Shown: positions 1-9,155, counted from the stretch's first letter. The stretch: 64,000 nucleotides of DNA from Brevundimonas basaltis (GCF_014202075.1 NZ_JACHFZ010000002.1:372001-436000), one strand, 5' to 3'. Numbers and translations are program-made. The notes: generated by a model from the letters alone, not told the origin.

Positions 1-416
1 TCCAGCGAGGCCATCATGACCTTCTTGCGGTCGAACCTGGTCAGCCGCAGCGCCAGCTTGGCCGAGGTCGTGGTCTTGCCCGAGCCCTGCAGGCCGGCCA
101 TCAGGATGACCGCCGGCGGCGTGGCGTTCAGATTGATCGGGACCGGCTCCTCGCCGCCCAGCATCTCGACCAGGCCGTCATAAACGATCTTGACCACCTG
201 ATCGGCCGGCTTGACCGAGCGGATGACGTCCTCGCCGGTGGCGCGCTCGGTGGCGAAGGCGATGAAGTCCTTGACGACGGGCAGGGCGACGTCGGCCTCG
301 AGCAGCGCCACGCGGACTTCGCGCATCGCCTCGGCCACGTCCTTTTCGGACAGGGCGCCGCGGCCGGTGATCCGGTCGAAGACGCCTGTCAGCCGCTCGT
401 TCAGAGCCTCGAACAT
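1..416 (-). CDS. ffh: Signal recognition particle protein Ffh (5' part, cut by window edge)
   Basis: The first ~138 residues of the SRP GTPase, which binds 4.5S RNA and signal sequences and delivers ribosomes to FtsY at the membrane. The visible part is the N-terminal helical bundle (MFEALNERLTGVFDRITGRG...) followed by the start of the G domain, with the P-loop GLQGSGKTTTSAKLA at about residues 110-124. This is typical of Ffh rather than FtsY, which has a long acidic N-terminus. The ATG lies at 414-416 on the minus strand. The M domain is outside the window. The small membrane-protein gene upstream is read in the same direction. Confidence 0.95.
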   Translation of the reverse strand, partial: MFEALNERLTGVFDRITGRGALSEKDVAEAMREVRVALLEADVALPVVKDFIAFATERATGEDVIRSVKPADQVVKIVYDGLVEMLGGEEPVPINLNATPPAVILMAGLQGSGKTTTSAKLALRLTRFDRKKVMMASL

Positions 417-604
417 TCACTACCTCGTTGCGACGGGCGAAACGGCTCCATACGACGACGGCCCCCGGCGACGATCACGTCGGCGGAGGGTTCTCGCCTG
501 CCTCGTCCGGCCGGAACCGGGGTCGTGCAGGTGGAGACGCGAGGTTCACTTGCGTCGGAAGCGGCGGCTTATGGCGGAAAAGACGGGTGAAGACAAGGCG
601 AGGC

Positions 605-751
605 CTACATCCCCTTCGAGGGGTCGTCCGAGGGGGTGTTCGGATCGGCCCGGTCCGAGGCCTTGCGGCTGCGCATCATGGCCCAGAACAGCGCCAGGCC
701 GAGAAGGACGGGACCGCCGATGATGACGATGCCCCAGGGAAATGCTTCCAT
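605..751 (-). CDS. Small single-pass membrane protein, 48 aa, unknown function
   Basis: A 48-residue reading frame beginning MEAFPWGIVIIGGPVLLGLA and ending in a charged tail (RSRKASDRADPNTPSDD). It has one hydrophobic segment at about residues 6-26 followed by a basic stretch, so the N-terminus is probably outside and the tail in the cytoplasm. The start is supported by a strong Shine-Dalgarno (GGAGAT, 6 nt before the ATG). It lies just upstream of ffh on the same strand. I do not recognise a family. Small size and a good ribosome binding site make it a real but easily missed gene. Confidence 0.6.
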   Translation of the reverse strand: MEAFPWGIVIIGGPVLLGLALFWAMMRSRKASDRADPNTPSDDPSKGM

Positions 752-850
752 GTCTGGATCTCCTTTCCCGGGACCAACCCCCGACCGCCGGAATTGCTCC
801 CGCCCTGGCTCTGTGGGGCTTGTTTGCCGGGGGCGAGGCTAGCGGGCCGA

Positions 851-1330
851 TCAGGCGTCGGTGCGGGCCTGGGACTGCTCGGCCAGGGCGGTTACCCGCC
901 GGGCGAGGTTCAGCAGGGCCTCGCGCTGCGGCTCCAGGTTGCTGGCGACCGAGATGTTCAGGTTCTTCGCCGCCGTCAGCGCCTCGGCCACGCCGGCCTG
1001 CAGCGGGTCGCCCTCGGGCAGCTCCACCGCTTCCAGCGCCGCCACAGCCTCGCCCATGGCGTCGTTGGCGACCCCGAAATTGCGATCGTCCAGCGCGGCC
1101 GCGGCCCGGTAAACCCAGACGTTGGCGGTCAGCAGCTGATTGGCCGTGACCCGGGTCCGGAGATCGGTTTCGGCGGCTTCACGGGCCGTCCGGGCCTCGC
1201 CGATGGCGCCGCGGGCGGGCACGTCCCGGGTCAGATAGCCGGCCCCGAACAGCAGGGCCGCCACAAGGATCGCGAGGCCGAGTCGGATCAGCATCGACCG
1301 GGGGTTCGGCCTGGAGGCGACGTCGTTCAT
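851..1330 (-). CDS. Membrane-anchored hypothetical protein, 159 aa
   Basis: Begins MNDVASRPNPRSMLIRLGLA, with one transmembrane segment at about residues 14-32 (LIRLGLAILVAALLFGAGYL). The remaining ~125 residues are Ala-rich, mostly helical and presumably periplasmic. The start at 1330 is preferred over a further upstream in-frame ATG because the extra N-terminal residues look non-coding and a GGGAA-like site lies upstream. It is divergent from ppc and reads toward the small membrane gene and ffh. No motif identifies a function; the helical anchored build could suit a scaffold or adaptor role, but that is inference. Confidence 0.6.
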   Translation of the reverse strand: MNDVASRPNPRSMLIRLGLAILVAALLFGAGYLTRDVPARGAIGEARTAREAAETDLRTRVTANQLLTANVWVYRAAAALDDRNFGVANDAMGEAVAALEAVELPEGDPLQAGVAEALTAAKNLNISVASNLEPQREALLNLARRVTALAEQSQARTDA

Positions 1331-1519
1331 CCCGGGGATTCCCTGACTGGCGGCATGTGACGGCACTATCCGCCCTTTCGGCCAAGGTCGCAATCAAGCG
1401 CGGCCATGCCCCGTCCGACGGGCTGGATGCACATTCGGTTTCTGTCGGGCGCAGCGGGATGCCACGAGCCGCGGCGGCCTGTAGGGTTTCGTTCCCGCCG
1501 TTCCACGGAAGTCCTGAAC

Positions 1520-4216
1520 ATGTCCCCTGCCGCCGACGACCAACTGCGCGATGAGGTCCGCCTTCTGGGCGGCCTGCTGGGCGAGGTCATTCGCGACGAG
1601 GGCGGGCAGGACCTCTACGACCGGATCGAGGCGGTGCGTCAGGCCTCGGTCGCCTGGCATCGCGACGCGGGCCCCGAGGACGCGGCCCGGCTGGAGCGGC
1701 TGCTGGGCGAGCTGTCTCTGGATCAGGCCGTGGGGCTGGCCCACGGTTTCGCGGTCTTCTCGCTGCTGGCCAACGTCGCCGAGGACCGGGCCGGCAAGCG
1801 GCGGGCGCAGGATCAGGCCGCGGCGGGGGCCCGCGCCGACACGCCTGAGGGCGCGTTGAAGCGATTGTCGGACATGGGTGTCAGCCTTGGAGAGGTGCGC
1901 GAGCTGCTCGCCGGGGCCCTGATATCGCCGGTGCTGACCGCCCACCCCTCCGAAGTGCGGCGCAAGAGCGTCATCGACCGCATCGCCGCCGTCTCGGACC
2001 TGCTGGACGCCTGCGACCGGAACAGTCTGGCCTGCGCGCCCGATGTGATGACCGCCGGCCTGCGCCGTCAGACGGTCATTCTGTGGACCACCCGGCTGGT
2101 GCGGCAGGCGGGACTGGTGGTGCAGGACGAGGTCGACACCGTCGTCTCCTTCCTCGAGCGCGTCTTCCTGCGCGTCGCCCCGGCCCAGCTGGCCGACTGG
2201 CGCCGTCGGCTCGACGCGCCGGATCTGGCCCCCTTCATCCGTATCGGCAGCTGGGTCGGCGGCGACCGCGACGGCAATCCGAACGTCGACGGCGCGGTGC
2301 TGACCGCCGCCTTCCGTACCCAGGCCCGCGCCGCGCTCCGCCACTATCTGGACGAGGTCCACGCCCTGGGCGCGGAGCTCAGCCTGTCCGGCTCGCTCAG
2401 CGCCATCTCGCCGGAGCTGGCGGCCCTGTCCGGCGCCTCGGGCGACCGCTCGCCGCACCGGGCCGACGAGCCCTACCGCCGCGCCCTGAGCGAGATCTAC
2501 GCCCGGCTGGCGGCGACGCATCCGGTGCTGACCGGTCAGCCTGCGCCGCGCGCCGCCGCCTTCGACGCCGCGCCCTACGCCGGGCCGACGGCGTTCCGGA
2601 AGGATCTGGCGGTGCTCCGCGACAGCCTGATCGCCAACCACGGCGCGGTCTTCGCGGACGACCGCCTGACCCGGCTGATCACCGCCGCCGACGTGTTCGG
2701 TTTCCATATGGCGACCGTCGACCTGCGCCAGAACGCCGATGTGCACGAACGGGTCGTCGCCGATCTGCTGAAGGTGGCCGGCGTCTGCGACGACTACCTG
2801 GCGCTGGACGAAGAGGCCCGGCTGGCGCTGCTGGCGGCAGAACTGGCCTCGGGCCGGCTGCTGTTCAGCCCGTTCGCCGGCTACGCCGACGAGACGCTGA
2901 AGGAGCGCGGCATCCTGCAGGCCGCGGCCGAGGCCCTGCGCCTGTTCGGGCCGCAGGCGATCCGCACCCACGTCGTCTCCAAGACCGACGCCGCCTCGGA
3001 CCTGCTCGAAGTCTATCTGCTGCTCAAGGAGGTCGGTCTCTACCGGCCCGAAGATCCCGCCGCCTGCCCGATCCAGGCCGCGCCCCTGTTCGAGACCATC
3101 GACGACCTGCGCGCCGCCCGGGCGACGCTCGAGCGGTTGTTGCAGGAACCCGCCGCCCTCGCCGTCGCCCGGGCCCGGGGCGTCCAGGAGGTGATGCTGG
3201 GCTATTCCGACTCCAACAAGGATGGCTCCTACCTGACCTCGACCTGGGAGTTGCACGAGGCCTCGCTCGCCCTGCTGGAGGTGACCGACGCCGCGGGCCT
3301 GCGCCTGCAGCTGTTCCACGGCCGCGGCGGCGCGGTCGGCCGCGGCGGCGGCTCCAGCTTCGCCGCGGTGGCGGCCCAGCCGCAGGGCACGGTGGCCGGT
3401 CGCATCCGCGTCACCGAACAGGGCGAGGTCATCGCCAACAAATACGGCGAGCCGGAGATCGCGCGCCGCAACCTCGACGCCCTGACCGGCGGCGTCCTGC
3501 TGGCCTCGCTGAAACCGCCGGCCGACGAGACCTTCACGGCCCGTCACGGCGAGACGGCCGCCGCCCTGTCGCGGGCGTCCATGGCCGCTTACCGGGCGCT
3601 GGTCTACGAGACCCCCGGCTTCGTCGACTATTTCCGCGCCGCCACCCCGATCGCCGAGATCGCCGACCTGAAGATCGGCTCCCGTCCCGCCTCGCGAACC
3701 TCGTCCACCGCGATCGAGGATCTGCGCGCCATCCCCTGGGTGTTCAGCTGGAGTCAGTCGCGGGTCATGCTGCCCGGCTGGTTCGGCTTCGGCTCGGCGG
3801 CCGGGGGGGCCGATCTGGAGGAGTTGCGGGTCATGGCGCGCGAGTGGCCCTTCTTCCGGACCCTGGTGCAGAACATGGAGATGGTCATGGCCAAGGCCGA
3901 CCTGACCATCGCCCGCCGCTACGCCGATCTGGTTCCCGACCGCGCGCTGGCCGACCGCATCCACGGCGCCATCGTCGAGGAATGGAATCGGACCGAGGCG
4001 GCGGTGTTGGCCATCACCGGCCAGGAGGCCCTGCTGACCGGCCAGCCCGAGCTGGAGCGGCTGATCCGGCTGCGCATGCCCTATGTCGAGCCGCTCAACC
4101 ATGTGCAGATCGAACTGATCCGTCGCCGGCGCGCCGGGGACGACGATCCGCGCGTCCGCGAGGGCATCCTGCTGGCGCTCAACGGCGTCGCCGCGGGCCT
4201 GCGCAACAGCGGCTGA
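1520..4216 (+). CDS. ppc: Phosphoenolpyruvate carboxylase
   Basis: An 898-residue PEP carboxylase, close to the usual bacterial length (~880-930). It catalyses PEP + bicarbonate to oxaloacetate + phosphate, refilling the TCA cycle. Diagnostic motifs: the catalytic His142 region VLTAHPSEVRRKSV, the GSWVGGDRDGNPNVD segment, VMLGYSDSNKDGSYLTS, the Gly-rich loop LFHGRGGAVGRGGG, and QPQGTVAGRIRVTEQGE. The C-terminus ends RNSG as in many PEPCs. The ATG at 1520 is chosen because the protein then starts MSPAADDQLRDEVRLLGGLL, matching the family; the longer frame upstream has no family-like residues. mdh and sdh elsewhere in the window act on its product or nearby steps. Confidence 0.97.
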   Translation: MSPAADDQLRDEVRLLGGLLGEVIRDEGGQDLYDRIEAVRQASVAWHRDAGPEDAARLERLLGELSLDQAVGLAHGFAVFSLLANVAEDRAGKRRAQDQAAAGARADTPEGALKRLSDMGVSLGEVRELLAGALISPVLTAHPSEVRRKSVIDRIAAVSDLLDACDRNSLACAPDVMTAGLRRQTVILWTTRLVRQAGLVVQDEVDTVVSFLERVFLRVAPAQLADWRRRLDAPDLAPFIRIGSWVGGDRDGNPNVDGAVLTAAFRTQARAALRHYLDEVHALGAELSLSGSLSAISPELAALSGASGDRSPHRADEPYRRALSEIYARLAATHPVLTGQPAPRAAAFDAAPYAGPTAFRKDLAVLRDSLIANHGAVFADDRLTRLITAADVFGFHMATVDLRQNADVHERVVADLLKVAGVCDDYLALDEEARLALLAAELASGRLLFSPFAGYADETLKERGILQAAAEALRLFGPQAIRTHVVSKTDAASDLLEVYLLLKEVGLYRPEDPAACPIQAAPLFETIDDLRAARATLERLLQEPAALAVARARGVQEVMLGYSDSNKDGSYLTSTWELHEASLALLEVTDAAGLRLQLFHGRGGAVGRGGGSSFAAVAAQPQGTVAGRIRVTEQGEVIANKYGEPEIARRNLDALTGGVLLASLKPPADETFTARHGETAAALSRASMAAYRALVYETPGFVDYFRAATPIAEIADLKIGSRPASRTSSTAIEDLRAIPWVFSWSQSRVMLPGWFGFGSAAGGADLEELRVMAREWPFFRTLVQNMEMVMAKADLTIARRYADLVPDRALADRIHGAIVEEWNRTEAAVLAITGQEALLTGQPELERLIRLRMPYVEPLNHVQIELIRRRRAGDDDPRVREGILLALNGVAAGLRNSG

Positions 4217-4348
4217 TCGACGTTCAGATTTCCGCGAATTCATCCAGCGTCGCTATTCCGCCGCGAAATCCACATCGGGCCGCAACAGCGTGGCCGTATC
4301 TCCCGCACCGTCGCCGCCAAGGAGCGACGCCCTCCCCGCAGGAGATCA

Positions 4349-4639
4349 ATGATGAAAACCCTCGCTTCTCTCGTCGCCGTTCTGATCGTCACCGCCGCCG
4401 GTTCGGCCTCCGCCCAGGAGGCCCGCATTCGCTGGGGCGATCTGGACCTGTCCACCGCCGCCGGAGCCGACGCCTTCGACCGGCGGGTCCGCGTCGCCGC
4501 CCGCAAGCTGTGCCGCAACACGCCGATGATCGGCGGGCGTGCGGCTTGTCAGGCCGCCGTTCGCGACGAGGCGGTCACCCGGCTGCCCGGCGCCGCCCAG
4601 GTCGACTACGCCCTCAGCCGTGTCCCGCTGGTGGCCTGA
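4349..4639 (+). CDS. UrcA family protein (secreted, small)
   Basis: A 96-residue protein with a clear signal peptide (MMKTLASLVAVLIVTAAGSASAQ, cleavage after ~residue 23) and a mature part with the UrcA-family pattern VRWxDLDLsT..GAdxFdRRVRxAAxxLC. Two conserved Cys (KLCRNTP and AACQAAV) probably form a disulfide in the periplasm. UrcA proteins are common in Caulobacterales and Sphingomonadales; their role is unknown. A GGAGATC ribosome site lies just upstream. The start could be either of two adjacent ATGs. A strong hairpin follows the stop. Confidence 0.8.
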   Translation: MMKTLASLVAVLIVTAAGSASAQEARIRWGDLDLSTAAGADAFDRRVRVAARKLCRNTPMIGGRAACQAAVRDEAVTRLPGAAQVDYALSRVPLVA

Positions 4640-4650
4640 ACCAGCAAAAA

Positions 4651-4676
4651 GGCCCGGCGGATCGCTCCGCCGGGCC
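4651..4676. terminator. Bidirectional intrinsic terminator
   Basis: A perfect 11-bp stem (GGCCCGGCGGA / TCCGCCGGGCC) with a 4-nt loop, lying between the convergent UrcA gene and the M3 peptidase gene. On the minus strand the stem is followed immediately by TTTTT, so it is a good terminator for the peptidase gene. On the plus strand the T-tract is weak (CTTGG). Confidence 0.8.
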
Positions 4677-4711
4677 CTTGGCCTCTCTCGCCGCGCTCAG
4701 GCGGCGGGCCA

Positions 4712-6883
4712 TCAGTTGGTCGGGAAACCCCGCACGCGCAGCAGGGCGGCCACGTCCGGGTTGCGGCCGCGGAAGCGGCGATAGGCCTCGCCGCGGTCCG
4801 AGGAATTGCCCTCCGACAGGATGATCGACTTGTAGCGGGCGGCGATGTCCGGATTGAAGACGTCCCCCGACTCCTCGAAATAGGCCCAGGTGTCGGCGTC
4901 CATGACCTCGGACCAGAGGTAGCTGTAATAGCCCGCCGAATAGGCGTCCGACGTGAACAGGTGATTGAACTGCGGCAGGCGGTGCCGCATCACGATCTCC
5001 TTCGGCATGCCGTAGCGCGCCAGGCTCTCGCGCTCGAAGGCGTCGATGTCGGTCGGCGGCGTGGCCCGGGTGTGCAGGTCCATGTCGACGAGGGCCGAGG
5101 ACAGATAGCTGACCGTGGCGTAGCCCTGGTTGAAGGTGGCGGCGGCCTCGACCTTGTCGACCAGCGACTGCGGCATCGCCTGCCCGGTCTCGACGTGTTT
5201 CATGAAGCCGTCGAGGATCGGGCGGCTCAGCACCCAGTGCTCGTGCACCTGCGACGGATATTCGACGTAGTCGCGCGGCGTGCCGGCCAGGGCCGGATAG
5301 TCGATGTTGTACGACAGATAGTGCAGGGCGTGGCCGAACTCGTGGAACAGGGTCTCGGCGTCGTCCAGCGAGATCAGAATCGGCTGGCCGCTCTCGGCCT
5401 TGATGAAGTTGTTGTTGTTCGAAACCAGGTGGTTGCCGCCGCCGTCATAGCCGTAGCCGAGGCGGTAGCTGGTCATCCATGCGCCGGAGCGCTTGCCCGA
5501 CCGGGCGAAGTCGTCGGAGTAGAACAGGCCGACGTGACGGCCGCTGGCCTTGTCCTTGACCTCGAACACCTCGACGTCCGGGTGGAACACCGGGACCGTG
5601 CCCTTGGGCAGGGGCGTGAACTCGTAACCGTACAGCCGCTCCGCCATGTAGAAGGCGCCGCGCTTGACGTTGTTCAGCTCGAAATACGGCTTCAGCTCGT
5701 TCTGATCGAGGTCGTATTTCTGCTTCCGGACCTTCTCGGCGTAGTACAGGTAATCCCACGGCTCGATGTCGTGGCCGGCGATGGCGCGCATGTCGGCCAC
5801 CTCCTCGGTCACCCGCGCCTTGGCCGGCGCCCAGACCCGGTTCATCAGGTCCATGGCGGCGGCGGGGGTCCTGGCCATTGTGTCCTGCATCCGCCATTCG
5901 GCGTGGTTGGCGAAGCCCAGCAGGCGGGCGCGCTCGGCCCGCAGCTTCACGATCTCGGCGATCAGGGCGTTGGTGTCGTTGCCGTCGCCGTTGTCGCCCC
6001 GGTTGACGAACTTGCGCCACACCGTCTCGCGCAGGCCGCGGTTGTCGGCGAAGGACAGGAAGGGATCGACGCTGGAGCGGGTGTTGACGATGGCGTAGCC
6101 GGTCAGGTCGCGACTGCGCGCTGCCGCGGCGGCGGCCGCCTTGTTCGACGCCGGCAGCCCGGCCACCCCGGCCTCGTTCGGGATGTGGGTGAAGGTGTTC
6201 TCGTCGGCGACCACCTTCTGGCTGAAGCTGGTGAAGGCGTTCGACAGGGCGGTGTTGATCCGGCCCAGCTCGGCCTTGCCGGCGGCGTTCAGGGCCGCGC
6301 CGTTGCGCACGAAGGCGTCGCGGGTGCGCTCGGCGACCCGCGTCTGCGTCGGCGTCAACCCGGCCTGGACGGCGTTGTCGGCCACCGTCTTGATGCGGGC
6401 GAACAGCCGTTCGTTGAAGGTGATCTCGTCGCCGGCGGCGGACAGCAGGGGCGACAGCTCGGTGTCGACGGCCTGGTAGTCGTCCGAGCCGATGTTCTGG
6501 GTCATCACGCCGAACAGGCTGGAGGCCCGGTCCAGCGGCTCGCCGGCCATCTGGTACGGCACCAGGGTGTTGGCGAAGGTCGGCGGCTCGGGGTTGTCGG
6601 CGATGGCCGCGATCTCGGCGCGCTGCAGCTCGATGCCTTCCAGCATCGCCGCGCGCAGCTTGGCCGGCGTGACCTTGTCCCACGGCGGAACCCCCTCGTA
6701 GGGCCCGGTCCACGGCTGCAGCAGTTCCGCGCGGGGCGTCTGGGTGGGCAGAACGGCGCGGGCGATGCGGGCGTCCTCGGCCAGTCCGGCGGGCGAGGCG
6801 CCGCCCATGTCCATGCCGTCTGTGGCGCACGCCGACAGGGCGAACAGGCTGCCCCCGGCGATGAGGAGTTGGCGTCTATGCAT
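4712..6883 (-). CDS. M3 family peptidyl-dipeptidase (Dcp-like), exported
   Basis: A 723-residue zinc metallopeptidase of family M3 (oligopeptidase A / peptidyl-dipeptidase Dcp). The zinc site HEFGHALH lies at His514-Glu515-His518, in the context ETLFHEFGHALHYLS, with the C-terminal HHLF/SAGYYSYLWSEVMDAD region also typical. The N-terminus MHRRQLLIAGGSLFALSACAT has a twin-Arg-like start and a lipobox (LSAC), so it is probably an exported lipoprotein, unlike cytoplasmic E. coli Dcp. It would cleave dipeptides from the C-termini of small peptides in the periplasm. It is transcribed alone, divergent from murI, with a hairpin terminator after the stop. Confidence 0.92.
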   Translation of the reverse strand: MHRRQLLIAGGSLFALSACATDGMDMGGASPAGLAEDARIARAVLPTQTPRAELLQPWTGPYEGVPPWDKVTPAKLRAAMLEGIELQRAEIAAIADNPEPPTFANTLVPYQMAGEPLDRASSLFGVMTQNIGSDDYQAVDTELSPLLSAAGDEITFNERLFARIKTVADNAVQAGLTPTQTRVAERTRDAFVRNGAALNAAGKAELGRINTALSNAFTSFSQKVVADENTFTHIPNEAGVAGLPASNKAAAAAAARSRDLTGYAIVNTRSSVDPFLSFADNRGLRETVWRKFVNRGDNGDGNDTNALIAEIVKLRAERARLLGFANHAEWRMQDTMARTPAAAMDLMNRVWAPAKARVTEEVADMRAIAGHDIEPWDYLYYAEKVRKQKYDLDQNELKPYFELNNVKRGAFYMAERLYGYEFTPLPKGTVPVFHPDVEVFEVKDKASGRHVGLFYSDDFARSGKRSGAWMTSYRLGYGYDGGGNHLVSNNNNFIKAESGQPILISLDDAETLFHEFGHALHYLSYNIDYPALAGTPRDYVEYPSQVHEHWVLSRPILDGFMKHVETGQAMPQSLVDKVEAAATFNQGYATVSYLSSALVDMDLHTRATPPTDIDAFERESLARYGMPKEIVMRHRLPQFNHLFTSDAYSAGYYSYLWSEVMDADTWAYFEESGDVFNPDIAARYKSIILSEGNSSDRGEAYRRFRGRNPDVAALLRVRGFPTN

Positions 6884-7007
6884 GGATGTGGCTCCGTCAG
6901 TTCAGGTCGTTGTCGTCTAGATAGGCCTTCCGGCGGCTGACTGTCACCTGAACGGACCTTAATCTTCGACGTGGACGCGACTGGATGTCGCCGCTAACAC
7001 CGCCGCC

Positions 7008-7859
7008 ATGGCCATTGGCGTATTCGACTCCGGCGTGGGCGGGCTGACGGTCCATCGCGAGCTGACCCGGCGATTCCCCGATCGGGACTTCGTCTACCTC
7101 GCTGATCAGATCCACGCCCCCTATGGCGGACGCGCCGGCGAGGAGATCGTCGATCTGACCCGGGCCGGCTGCGAGCGGCTGTTCGAGGCCGGGGCCAATG
7201 TCATCGTCCTCGCCTGCAACACCGCCAGCGCCATCGCCCTGCGTCGCCTGCAGCAGAGCTGGGTGCCCGAAGCGCGGGCGCGGCACGGGCGGCCGATCAA
7301 TGTGCTGGGCATCATCGTCCCGACCATCGAGGCGGCGACCGGCCTGCCCTGGACCTATGAAGCCGAGCGTCTGGGGGACAAGATCGAAGCGCTGGAGGTC
7401 ACCGGCGTGTTCTGCACCGCCGCCACCGCCATGAGCCGGGTCTACGAGATCGAGATCGACAAGCGGCGCGAGGATCTGGCCGTCTTCTCCGAACCCTGCC
7501 CCGGCCTCGCGGGCCTGATCGAACTGGGGGCCCCGGCGGACGAGCTGAGGGTCGTCGTCAACGACCACGTCGAGGCCCTGCGCCGCCGCATCGGCCGCCA
7601 TCCGGACAAGGCCATCCTCGGCTGCACCCACTACGAGATCGTCGCCGACCTGTTCGCCGCCGCCCTGCCGGAGGGGACGCCGGTGATCCACCAGCCGACC
7701 GCCGTGGCCGACGCGCTCGACCGCTATTTCGCGCGCCACCCCGAATACGCGCTGGGCGGCGCCGGGCGGCGGGACTTCCTGACCAGCGGCGCGCCTGGCC
7801 CACAGTCCGAACTGGTGGCCCGGTTCTGGGGCGCGCCGCTCACGTTCAGCGCGGCCTGA
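7008..7859 (+). CDS. murI: Glutamate racemase
   Basis: A 283-residue MurI, interconverting L- and D-glutamate for peptidoglycan. Family signatures: the N-terminal FDSGVGGLTV loop, the first catalytic Cys in VIVLACNTASA, the second catalytic Cys in ILGCTHYEI, and Gly-rich substrate contacts (PYGGR). The length is typical. The ATG at 7008 is preceded by CCGCCGCC without a good Shine-Dalgarno, so the transcript may have a very short leader. It is divergent from the M3 peptidase gene and convergent with ahpD, whose stop lies 4 nt beyond. Confidence 0.95.
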   Translation: MAIGVFDSGVGGLTVHRELTRRFPDRDFVYLADQIHAPYGGRAGEEIVDLTRAGCERLFEAGANVIVLACNTASAIALRRLQQSWVPEARARHGRPINVLGIIVPTIEAATGLPWTYEAERLGDKIEALEVTGVFCTAATAMSRVYEIEIDKRREDLAVFSEPCPGLAGLIELGAPADELRVVVNDHVEALRRRIGRHPDKAILGCTHYEIVADLFAAALPEGTPVIHQPTAVADALDRYFARHPEYALGGAGRRDFLTSGAPGPQSELVARFWGAPLTFSAA

Positions 7860-7862
7860 ACC

Positions 7863-8396
7863 TCAGCCCGCCAGCGCCGCTTCCGAGGCGACGATGCGGC
7901 TGGCGGCGTGGACCACGGCGCCGATGCGCAGCGCCGCCTGCACCTGCGTCGCCGGCACGCCGTGCTTGCGCAGCTCGCCCTCGTGGGCGTCGAGGCAGGC
8001 GCCGCAGCCGTTGATGCCGCTGACCGCCGTCGACCACAGTTCGAAGTCCATCTTCGGCACGCCCGGATTGGCCAGCACGTTCATGCGCAGCCGGGCCGGG
8101 ATGGTGGTGTACTCGCTGTTCTTCATCAGGTGCAGCGCGCGGTAGTAGATGTTGTTCATGCCCATGATGGCGGCGGCCGACTTCGCCGCGTTCAGCGCCT
8201 CGGGCGACAGCACGGCGGCGGCCTGGGCCTCGATCGCCTTGACCACCGGCGCCACGCCGATCGCGTGGGCCGAGGCGAGGAAACAACCCCATTTTTGCTG
8301 GTCGTTCAGCACCGTCTCGGACGCCAGCGAACCGAGGTTCAGCGAGATGTCCTTGGCGTAGGCGGGGATGAGGTCGCGCAGGGTGTCTACCGACAT
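7863..8396 (-). CDS. ahpD: Alkyl hydroperoxide reductase AhpD (carboxymuconolactone decarboxylase family)
   Basis: 177 residues, the same length as Mycobacterium tuberculosis AhpD. The catalytic CxxC with downstream His is visible in GCGACLDAHEGELR, and a MGMNNIYYR segment precedes it. AhpD is a disulfide reductase that recycles oxidised AhpC, with electrons from a lipoamide/dihydrolipoamide system. It follows ahpC on the same strand with a ~200-nt gap containing a hairpin. The partner AhpC has the matching CACN C-terminus, which supports the pairing. Its stop nearly meets the murI stop. Confidence 0.92.
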   Translation of the reverse strand: MSVDTLRDLIPAYAKDISLNLGSLASETVLNDQQKWGCFLASAHAIGVAPVVKAIEAQAAAVLSPEALNAAKSAAAIMGMNNIYYRALHLMKNSEYTTIPARLRMNVLANPGVPKMDFELWSTAVSGINGCGACLDAHEGELRKHGVPATQVQAALRIGAVVHAASRIVASEAALAG

Positions 8397-8551
8397 GGGA
8401 TGTCTCCTTGGGGGCTAACGCTCGCGGCGCGGCCGCTCGCTGCTTGAGCCCGAATCTGTGCGTGAAGAAGATTGGCCCGGCGCGACCGCGCTCAAGCAGG
8501 ACGCGACCGGGTCGCGGCCGATAGCGCCCAAAAAAACAAGCGAGCAGCGAA

Positions 8552-8579
8552 AAGGCGGCGATGCGGACACCGCCGCCTT
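8552..8579 (-). terminator. Intercistronic hairpin between ahpC and ahpD
   Basis: A 9-bp perfect stem (AAGGCGGCG / CGCCGCCTT) with a 10-nt loop, just after the ahpC stop on the minus strand. A run of seven T lies ~20 nt downstream rather than directly after the stem, so it may be a partial terminator or an mRNA-stabilising hairpin. It could make ahpC more abundant than ahpD. Confidence 0.5.
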
Positions 8580-8600
8580 CCATCGCTCGATCAGCCGCCT

Positions 8601-9155
8601 TTACGCAGCGAGCGTCTCGCCGCCGACCGGGCGGTTACAGGCGCACAGCTCGTCGGTCTGCAGGGCGTCGACGACGCGCAGCGTATCGGCCGGGGCGCGG
8701 CCGACGTTCAGGTTGGTGACGTAGACGTGCTGCACGACGTTGTGCGGGTCGACCACGAAGGTGGCGCGCAGGGCGACGCCCTCGTCCTCGTCAAGCACGC
8801 CGAGGGCGCGGGCGAACTTGCCGCCGTTGTCGGCGAACTGCCAGATCGGCAGCTTCGACAGGTCGGCGTGGTCGCGGCGCCAGGCCAGTTTGACGAATTC
8901 GTTGTCGGTCGAGCCGCCCAGCACCACGGTGTCGCGGTCATCGAAATCGCGCGCCAGCGAGGCGAACTCGGCGATCTCGGTCGGGCACACGAAGGTGAAG
9001 TCCTTCGGGTAGAAGAAGATCACCTTCCACTTGCCCTCGAAGCTCTCGTTGGTGATCGCCTCGAAGGCCGAGACGCCGTTTTCCTCGTGGCTGTTGAAGC
9101 CCGGCTTCACGCCCGTGATCTTGAATTCCGGCAGTTTCTGACCGACGCCCAGCAT
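8601..9155 (-). CDS. ahpC: Peroxiredoxin AhpC (AhpD-dependent type)
   Basis: A 184-residue 2-Cys peroxiredoxin that reduces H2O2 and organic peroxides. The peroxidatic Cys is in KDFTFVCPTEIAEF. The C-terminus carries TDELCACNRPVGGE, i.e. two closely spaced Cys (CxC), as in mycobacterial AhpC that is recycled by AhpD instead of AhpF. The start at 9155 (MLGVGQKLPEFKITGVKPGF) has an AGGAGAA ribosome site and matches the family; a longer in-frame extension to 9239 has no family resemblance. Upstream lies a long AT-rich leader with an OxyR-type palindrome, so peroxide induction by OxyR is likely. Confidence 0.95.
   Translation of the reverse strand: MLGVGQKLPEFKITGVKPGFNSHEENGVSAFEAITNESFEGKWKVIFFYPKDFTFVCPTEIAEFASLARDFDDRDTVVLGGSTDNEFVKLAWRRDHADLSKLPIWQFADNGGKFARALGVLDEDEGVALRATFVVDPHNVVQHVYVTNLNVGRAPADTLRVVDALQTDELCACNRPVGGETLAA

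Noticed and set aside
1394..4243. A 949-residue antisense frame across ppc
   Set aside because: Same high-GC artefact; ppc on the other strand has all catalytic motifs.
2083..4824. A 900-residue open frame on the plus strand
   Set aside because: Arg/Pro/Gly-rich shadow of ppc in another frame; no family resemblance, and ppc is certain.
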